NCBI GenBank assembly: GCA_021372155.1
Contig: JAJFUZ010000039.1
Span: 1-33,741, forward strand
DNA length: 33,741 nucleotides
Direction of reading: 5' to 3'
Source: Parachlamydia sp.
Lineage (GTDB): Bacteria > Chlamydiota > Chlamydiia > Chlamydiales > Parachlamydiaceae
Of this stretch, positions 29,399 to 33,741 are shown one piece after another. Within the stretch, counting starts at the first letter, position 1. The number at the start of each line of letters is the position of its first letter. The notes beneath the pieces were generated by a model, which searched no databases, was not told where the DNA came from, and saw only the letters and a program-made list of their open reading frames with translations. A program made the position numbers and the translations under genes.

Positions 29399-31156
29399 TC
29401 ATTTAACAACTGGCAGCAACAGTTGGGAATCATAGATACCGCCGGTGTAGACCGTCTGATCGGCCTCTTTTATCTCCGTGGTAAATTCGCAGCTCATTCC
29501 GGTATTGAGATTGCGGTTATGGATGGGGAAATCTGCGGAGGTAACTTGCAGCTGAATGCGATGCCGTTTTAAAAAGGTGTTGGCAACAGGGCGGAAGAGA
29601 ATTTCTATCCGATAGATCTTACCGGGCTCCATCAGTTTAGGTTCATGCAAGGACTCTCGAAAGCGCATACGGAGAAACCCTGGGGTGATGTTATAAATCT
29701 TCCCGTTTGGATGGACATCGCAAACTTTGGCACAGAAATCTGTGTCGGTGGCACTTGAAGAAACATGGAGGACCAGTTTGATTGTCCCAGCGACAGACAG
29801 TTCTTTCTTCAAGGGTTCCGAGGTAAAGGTGAGGATGTCGTTTCTCTCCATATCGTCTTCCTGAATCATGTCCATGATCCAGCCATCCGTATAAAGAAGA
29901 TGGGTCCCTCTGAAAAGGGCGGGGTCGCGAGGATCGTAAATATAACGGCTCCCATGCTGCTGAACGGGCAAATTCAGGGAGAGACCGCCTCTCTTGGGAT
30001 CCTTCTCCTGACCTTCGCCGCACAGATAAAAAGGCTCTGTCTCCGTATTGTCCGGAGGCCATTGCGGCGAGGTCCTCCATTCATTTTTCCCCATCATAAA
30101 ATAGCGGACCTGATGCTGCTGCCTTGTCGGATCGGTATGTTTCATCCAGCGATCGCACCATTTTAAACATTCCGTCAAAAGATCGCCGAGGCCGGCTCCC
30201 TTTCCGAATTTGGCTCCCTTATACTCCTGCGCAGGATTATGTGCCCAGGGTCCGATCACCAACTCACTTTGCTGACTTTTGGGGCCAAAGCTGACCATGC
30301 GCTGATAATCTTCGATCGTATTTTTGATAAAAGGATCGTACCATCCCCCTACGATAAGGACAGGAAGGTCCATCTGCATGGGTTTGACGCCAATAGTTTC
30401 CCAAAACTGGTCTGGAACGCGATGGGTCAGATATTCCCGATAGAAGGGAATGAGATGTCCGACCGCATGCGCGTCCAACTCGCTGACAGGCAATTTCCAA
30501 AGCACCTGCTCGATCGGCCGATAATCAAATTCGAGATTATCGCTCCTTTCCGAAAACTCGCTGAGCCATGTGAGCGGACCTTTTAAATAAGGCATTCCCC
30601 CGTCCATCCAGATCGTATAAGTATTATAGGTGGTGAAAAGCGGCACGATCGTACGCAGATGGGGATTGGCATATTGCGTGGCGAGCCAGGCACACGATCC
30701 CAGATAGGAGGTGCCAACGAGAGCCACCTTGCCATTGGACCAGGGGGCCGTTCCCGCCCAGGTAATCGTTGCATGGCCATCCAGCGCCTCATTAAAATAA
30801 GGCAGAAATCTGCCTTCAGAAGCGTGCTTACCTCTGACGTCCTGAATCACGACAACATAGCCCTGGCTGGCAAAAAGCTCAGAAAATTCTTTGTAGGAAT
30901 TGATTCCCCCCTTTTTATTATAAGGGGTCCTGGCGATCATGACGGGGTACTTGCCGCGCTTCTCCGGACGATAGATATCCGCATACAAAGCGATGCCATC
31001 CAGCATGGACACTTTGACATCTTTCTCGATAAGGACGCGATACCTTGGCCGAGGAAAACCAAGGCGCCAGGCATAAAAATTCGCTCGATAACCGCGGAGC
31101 AGATAAAGCAGATAGACAATGAGCAACAGAGCAATGATGATCAGGATTTTGACCAT
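29399..31156 (-). CDS. CocE/NonD-type alpha/beta hydrolase with membrane anchor, 585 aa
   Basis: Homologue of cocaine esterase and X-Pro dipeptidyl-peptidase-like hydrolases. An N-terminal hydrophobic segment (ILIIIALLLIVYLLYLL) anchors it in a membrane. The hydrolase region shows DGIALYADIYRP, VVVIQDVRGKHASEG and the nucleophile elbow VALVGTSYLGS (Ser150). The acid is in VGGWYDPF (Asp274) and the histidine in GPWAHNP (His306). The C-terminal about 200 residues form the beta-sandwich X-Pro_C domain ending CEFTTEIKEAD. Substrate is unknown: an ester or amide of an acyl compound. It overlaps the acyl-CoA dehydrogenase by 16 bases, so the two are translationally coupled. Confidence 0.85.
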   Translation of the reverse strand: MVKILIIIALLLIVYLLYLLRGYRANFYAWRLGFPRPRYRVLIEKDVKVSMLDGIALYADIYRPEKRGKYPVMIARTPYNKKGGINSYKEFSELFASQGYVVVIQDVRGKHASEGRFLPYFNEALDGHATITWAGTAPWSNGKVALVGTSYLGSCAWLATQYANPHLRTIVPLFTTYNTYTIWMDGGMPYLKGPLTWLSEFSERSDNLEFDYRPIEQVLWKLPVSELDAHAVGHLIPFYREYLTHRVPDQFWETIGVKPMQMDLPVLIVGGWYDPFIKNTIEDYQRMVSFGPKSQQSELVIGPWAHNPAQEYKGAKFGKGAGLGDLLTECLKWCDRWMKHTDPTRQQHQVRYFMMGKNEWRTSPQWPPDNTETEPFYLCGEGQEKDPKRGGLSLNLPVQQHGSRYIYDPRDPALFRGTHLLYTDGWIMDMIQEDDMERNDILTFTSEPLKKELSVAGTIKLVLHVSSSATDTDFCAKVCDVHPNGKIYNITPGFLRMRFRESLHEPKLMEPGKIYRIEILFRPVANTFLKRHRIQLQVTSADFPIHNRNLNTGMSCEFTTEIKEADQTVYTGGIYDSQLLLPVVK

Positions 31157-32817
31157 AAAACCCCGTCAATCAAGTCCAGATGCCGCTGATGGTATTCAAC
31201 CTTGTCCCGGTTAAGATGTAGGAAAGCAAAGTAATCGAAACTGTTAAGCTTGGAAGCCCGATCGCTCCCTTCGTTCAGAAGATGCAGAGCCGACCAGAGA
31301 ATCGCCATTTGATCGACCACAGATTTGATCTGGAAGCTTTGTAACTCTCCAGGACCTTCTTTTAAAAGCTCCAGATCATTTTTTAGCTTCTGCAAAGCAT
31401 TTTGGATACTTGGCAACCTCTCACCTTGCATTCTGGAAAGCCTTGCCTCAACCTCATCCAGAAAGAGCCTGTCGATTTGATATTTCAGGATATCTCTCAG
31501 GATCTGCATGCGCAGAACACTGTGCGTCCCTTCCCAGTTCTCGCAGACAATGCTGTCGCGCAAAAGGCGAGGAATCGTCGAAAAGCTCTCGATCGCTCCA
31601 TTGCCAGCCAGCACATCCAGGGAGTGATGGATATGCTCGACGCTCCAAAGGGCCGACAAATACTTGTTAAGGTTGGCCAGCAGACGAAGCAGTAGCACCG
31701 CATCAGTCCTCTTCCGGGTGTCACATTCATCCTGAAGACGCACCGTGGCAAAGATGGAAGCCAGCAGCGCCGAGTTTTCAGCTTTAATACGCGCCAGGTT
31801 TTCTTTCACCAGCGAATACTGGATGATAGGCACCCCGAAAGCCTTGCGCTGTTTCGCATAGGCCAAAGCAATGTGCCAGGCCCTGCGTGCCATGCCCAGG
31901 ATGCAAAAGGTGTTGAAGAGCCGGGAGATATGCAAAACATTCTCCATGACCGTTTTAAAACCATCCGCAGGTTCTCCCATTGCGATCGCAGAGGCCCCAT
32001 AGAAGTCGATCTCACCCGAAGCCATGGAACGCGTTCCGATTTTATCTTTGAGGCGCCTGCAGCGGTAGTGGTTATGCTCTCCTGACTCAAGCTTTTTAGG
32101 CACCAAAAAAAGCCCCAGACCCTTTGTCCCTGAAATTCCCTCATCATACCGTGCCGTCATAAAGATCAGCTCTGCATCTGCGTTGGAGCAAAACCATTTC
32201 TCTCCTTCGACGCGCCACTCTTGCCCTTCACGATAGGCTTGGACTGCGTTCTGACCCACATCCGACCCACCCTGGATTTCGGTCAGAAACTGCGCCCCGG
32301 TAAAATTGTCCGAATAAGATGACTGGCATAACTTTCGCAAAAATTCTTCCTTTTTCGGAAAATCGGGAACCTTCTGCATCGTCCGGATCATTCCCGCCGA
32401 ACAGGCGACGGGGCAATTGTGCCCCGCCTCTCCCGCTTGCGAAGAGAGAAACATAAAAGCCAGCGCCTCCAGCAGTCCGCCCGGCTTGGCCATGCGCTCC
32501 AGCAATCGCGAACTGTAAATGATATTGCCCGCCGCCTCATAACTGGGATGATGCACAATCTGCTCAATCCATCTCCCCATCCCATCATACGTTTCGAGCC
32601 TTGGTAAATTTTGCGACAGGTTATTTTCGATGACCAGCGGCTCCAGCTCCTTCATCACCCGCTCGCCAAAATTGCTCAATTCCGAATCGAAGTGATTTCC
32701 CAGATAAAAAGCGACACTGTGTTGAAAATCTCCATCGCTGGCATAAATATTCTCTTTAATCTCCTGCTGCCAGACTTCGAGATCGCGGCGCGCTTGGTCA
32801 TTTGCTTTTGCATGCAT
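31141..32817 (-). CDS. Acyl-CoA dehydrogenase, AidB-like, 558 aa
   Basis: A FAD-dependent dehydrogenase of the AidB/long-chain acyl-CoA type. FAD and substrate landmarks are TEIQGGSDVGQN, EGEKWFCSNADA, GLGLFLVPKKL, IGTRSMASGEIDFY and LAYAKQRKAFGVPI. The end motif NWEGTHSVLRMQILRDIL is the C-terminal signature of AidB-like enzymes. A C-terminal extension of about 110 residues follows. The role could be fatty-acid or amino-acid-derived acyl-CoA oxidation, or protection from alkylation as with AidB. No Shine-Dalgarno is strong; a TTGACA/GATAAG pair would start RNA about 2 bases before the ATG. First gene of the long operon. Confidence 0.86.
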   Translation of the reverse strand: MHAKANDQARRDLEVWQQEIKENIYASDGDFQHSVAFYLGNHFDSELSNFGERVMKELEPLVIENNLSQNLPRLETYDGMGRWIEQIVHHPSYEAAGNIIYSSRLLERMAKPGGLLEALAFMFLSSQAGEAGHNCPVACSAGMIRTMQKVPDFPKKEEFLRKLCQSSYSDNFTGAQFLTEIQGGSDVGQNAVQAYREGQEWRVEGEKWFCSNADAELIFMTARYDEGISGTKGLGLFLVPKKLESGEHNHYRCRRLKDKIGTRSMASGEIDFYGASAIAMGEPADGFKTVMENVLHISRLFNTFCILGMARRAWHIALAYAKQRKAFGVPIIQYSLVKENLARIKAENSALLASIFATVRLQDECDTRKRTDAVLLLRLLANLNKYLSALWSVEHIHHSLDVLAGNGAIESFSTIPRLLRDSIVCENWEGTHSVLRMQILRDILKYQIDRLFLDEVEARLSRMQGERLPSIQNALQKLKNDLELLKEGPGELQSFQIKSVVDQMAILWSALHLLNEGSDRASKLNSFDYFAFLHLNRDKVEYHQRHLDLIDGVLWSKS

Positions 32818-32825
32818 GTCCGAAC

Positions 32826-32902
32826 CTTATCGCTGGCAGGGAAATCCTGTCAAATTTAATTATTTATAAATTTTTTTATAAAATAGCGGTTTATTTTATA
32901 AT
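32826..32902. promoter_or_regulatory. Divergent promoters for acyl-CoA dehydrogenase and NADH dehydrogenase
   Basis: Minus strand: TTGACA (32848-32853), a 16-base spacer and GATAAG (32826-32831), giving a start at about 32819, two bases before the ATG. Plus strand: consensus TATAAT (32897-32902) without a good -35, giving a start at about 32909, two bases before the ATG at 32911. Both genes would have nearly leaderless mRNAs. The 93-base gap is AT-rich. Confidence 0.4.
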
Positions 32903-32910
32903 GAAAACAT

Positions 32911-33741
32911 ATGACTGTTATTATTATCGGTGGAGGATTTGGCGGGCTGAATGCAGCGCAGGCCTTGAAAAAGGCGCCCGTTCGCCTTCTTGTAATCGAC
33001 AAGACCAACCACCATCTCTTTCAGCCTTTGCTCTATCAGGTCGCGTCAGCCGCGCTTTCTCCCGCCAATATCGCCTCCCCGATCCGCGATATCCTGGCGA
33101 AGCAGGCCAATGCGACGGTGCTCTTAGCCGAGATTGTTGCAATCGACCTTAAAAACCGCCACGTCATCTCAGCCAATGGCGATCACTTTACGTATGATTA
33201 CCTGATCTTAAGTCCCGGCTCCAGCCACGCCTATTTTGGCCATTCCGATTGGGAGGCAAACGCTCCCGGTCTCAAGACCCTTTACGACGCTCTGCGCATT
33301 CGCGAAAGGATCCTCCTCAGCTATGAGCGCGCCGAAAGGAGTGAAAATCCCCATGAGGCCGAGCGCTTCATGCGCTTTGTGATTATCGGTGCAGGTCCCA
33401 CCGGCGTGGAAATGGCCGGTGCGATCGCGGAGATGGCCCATCAATCTCTCGTCCGCAACTTCCGCCATATCAAGCCCGAGCAGACCAAAATCTACCTGAT
33501 TGAAGGCGGCAGCCGCGTCCTCCCCGCCTTTTCTGAAGATCTTTCCGAAAAAGCCCTCCACGATCTGCAAAAACTTGGCGTCGAGGTCCTGCTGGACTCC
33601 CCGGTCACAAAGGTGACACCCGAGGGCGTCTGGCTCGGCGACCGTTTCCTGGAGAGCCCCAATATCTTGTGGGCGGCCGGAAACCAGGCCTCCCCTCTTT
33701 TGGAATCCCTCCATATTCCCTTAGATCGCTGGGGACGGGCC
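32911..33741 (+). CDS. ndh: Type II NADH dehydrogenase (NDH-2), N-terminal 277 codons
   Basis: The gene runs off the right edge, so no stop is seen. The FAD-binding motif is VIIIGGGFGGLNAA at the N-terminus, followed by HHLFQPLLYQVASAALSPANI, which is characteristic of NDH-2. The second Rossmann motif, for NADH, is FVIIGAGPTGVEMAGAIAEMA, and LWAAGNQASPLL follows. The enzyme oxidises NADH and feeds electrons to quinone without proton pumping. The ATG at 32911 is the clear start: an earlier ATG at 32901 is in another frame. No Shine-Dalgarno is seen. It is divergent from the acyl-CoA dehydrogenase. Confidence 0.93.
   Translation, partial: MTVIIIGGGFGGLNAAQALKKAPVRLLVIDKTNHHLFQPLLYQVASAALSPANIASPIRDILAKQANATVLLAEIVAIDLKNRHVISANGDHFTYDYLILSPGSSHAYFGHSDWEANAPGLKTLYDALRIRERILLSYERAERSENPHEAERFMRFVIIGAGPTGVEMAGAIAEMAHQSLVRNFRHIKPEQTKIYLIEGGSRVLPAFSEDLSEKALHDLQKLGVEVLLDSPVTKVTPEGVWLGDRFLESPNILWAAGNQASPLLESLHIPLDRWGRA

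Noticed and set aside
32802-33152. 116-residue plus-strand frame at the right end
   Set aside because: It is out of frame with the NADH dehydrogenase and starts inside the acyl-CoA dehydrogenase gene; the real gene starts at 32911 in another frame.
1-33741. tRNA, rRNA or prophage genes
   Set aside because: No tRNA cloverleaf, rRNA motif, integrase or phage structural gene was noticed by eye; a short or divergent tRNA could be missed without a search tool.

Overview
The window looks like the chromosome of an intracellular, amoeba-associated bacterium, most likely a Chlamydia-related organism (Chlamydiota, 'environmental chlamydiae'). This is inferred from two paralogous alpha/beta-hydrolase genes resembling the chlamydial 'CHLPS 43 kDa' group, a very large helical protein of unknown family, a eukaryote-like leucine-rich-repeat (LRR) protein, KGG-repeat stress proteins and moderate GC with many short intergenic gaps. 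No rRNA or tRNA is present to confirm it, and another host-associated lineage such as Legionellales is not excluded.

Layout. 1-4.8 kb: the 3' end of a NeuB/PseI-type nonulosonate synthase, then a stress-protein zone holding a KGG 20-residue repeat protein, a FadL-like outer-membrane protein, a glycine-zipper stress protein, a BON lipoprotein, a small KGG-like protein and a secreted duplicated-domain protein. 4.9-5.8 kb: the LRR protein. 5.8-12.3 kb (minus strand): a hydrolase island of a YheT-like hydrolase and three large putative hydrolases that look like effector or lineage-specific proteins. 12.4-17.7 kb: metabolic and redox genes: a DapA-family aldolase, LemA, a DUF84 NTPase, a secreted nuclease/phosphatase-fold protein whose motif order is circularly permuted, Tpx, a HIT protein with an N-terminal signal, and an aminotransferase. 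17.8-21.6 kb: one gene for a 1267-residue helical protein. 21.7-25.1 kb: a small secreted protein, a recombinase remnant, an atypical short-chain dehydrogenase (SDR) and a TolB-like propeller protein. 25.2-32.8 kb: DUF1328, then a long minus-strand run (read from 32.8 kb down to 25.4 kb): AidB-like acyl-CoA dehydrogenase, CocE-type hydrolase, LemA, HtpX, AI-2E-type permease, DUF948, and two YtxH proteins. The right end carries the first 277 codons of a type II NADH dehydrogenase.

How the genes fit together. Much of the window is envelope or stress equipment: KGG, BON, glycine-zipper, DUF1328, YtxH, DUF948 and LemA/HtpX proteins are commonly general-stress or membrane quality-control proteins. 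The hydrolase island, LRR protein, 1267-residue protein and secreted EEP/HIT proteins are the accessory, possibly host-directed, part. Most genes have clear AGGAGG-like ribosome sites, but several (LRR, DUF84, DapA-family, acyl-CoA dehydrogenase, NADH dehydrogenase) lack one and instead have -10-like hexamers so close to the ATG that leaderless transcripts are possible. All functional statements rest on motif recognition by eye; no searches were run.
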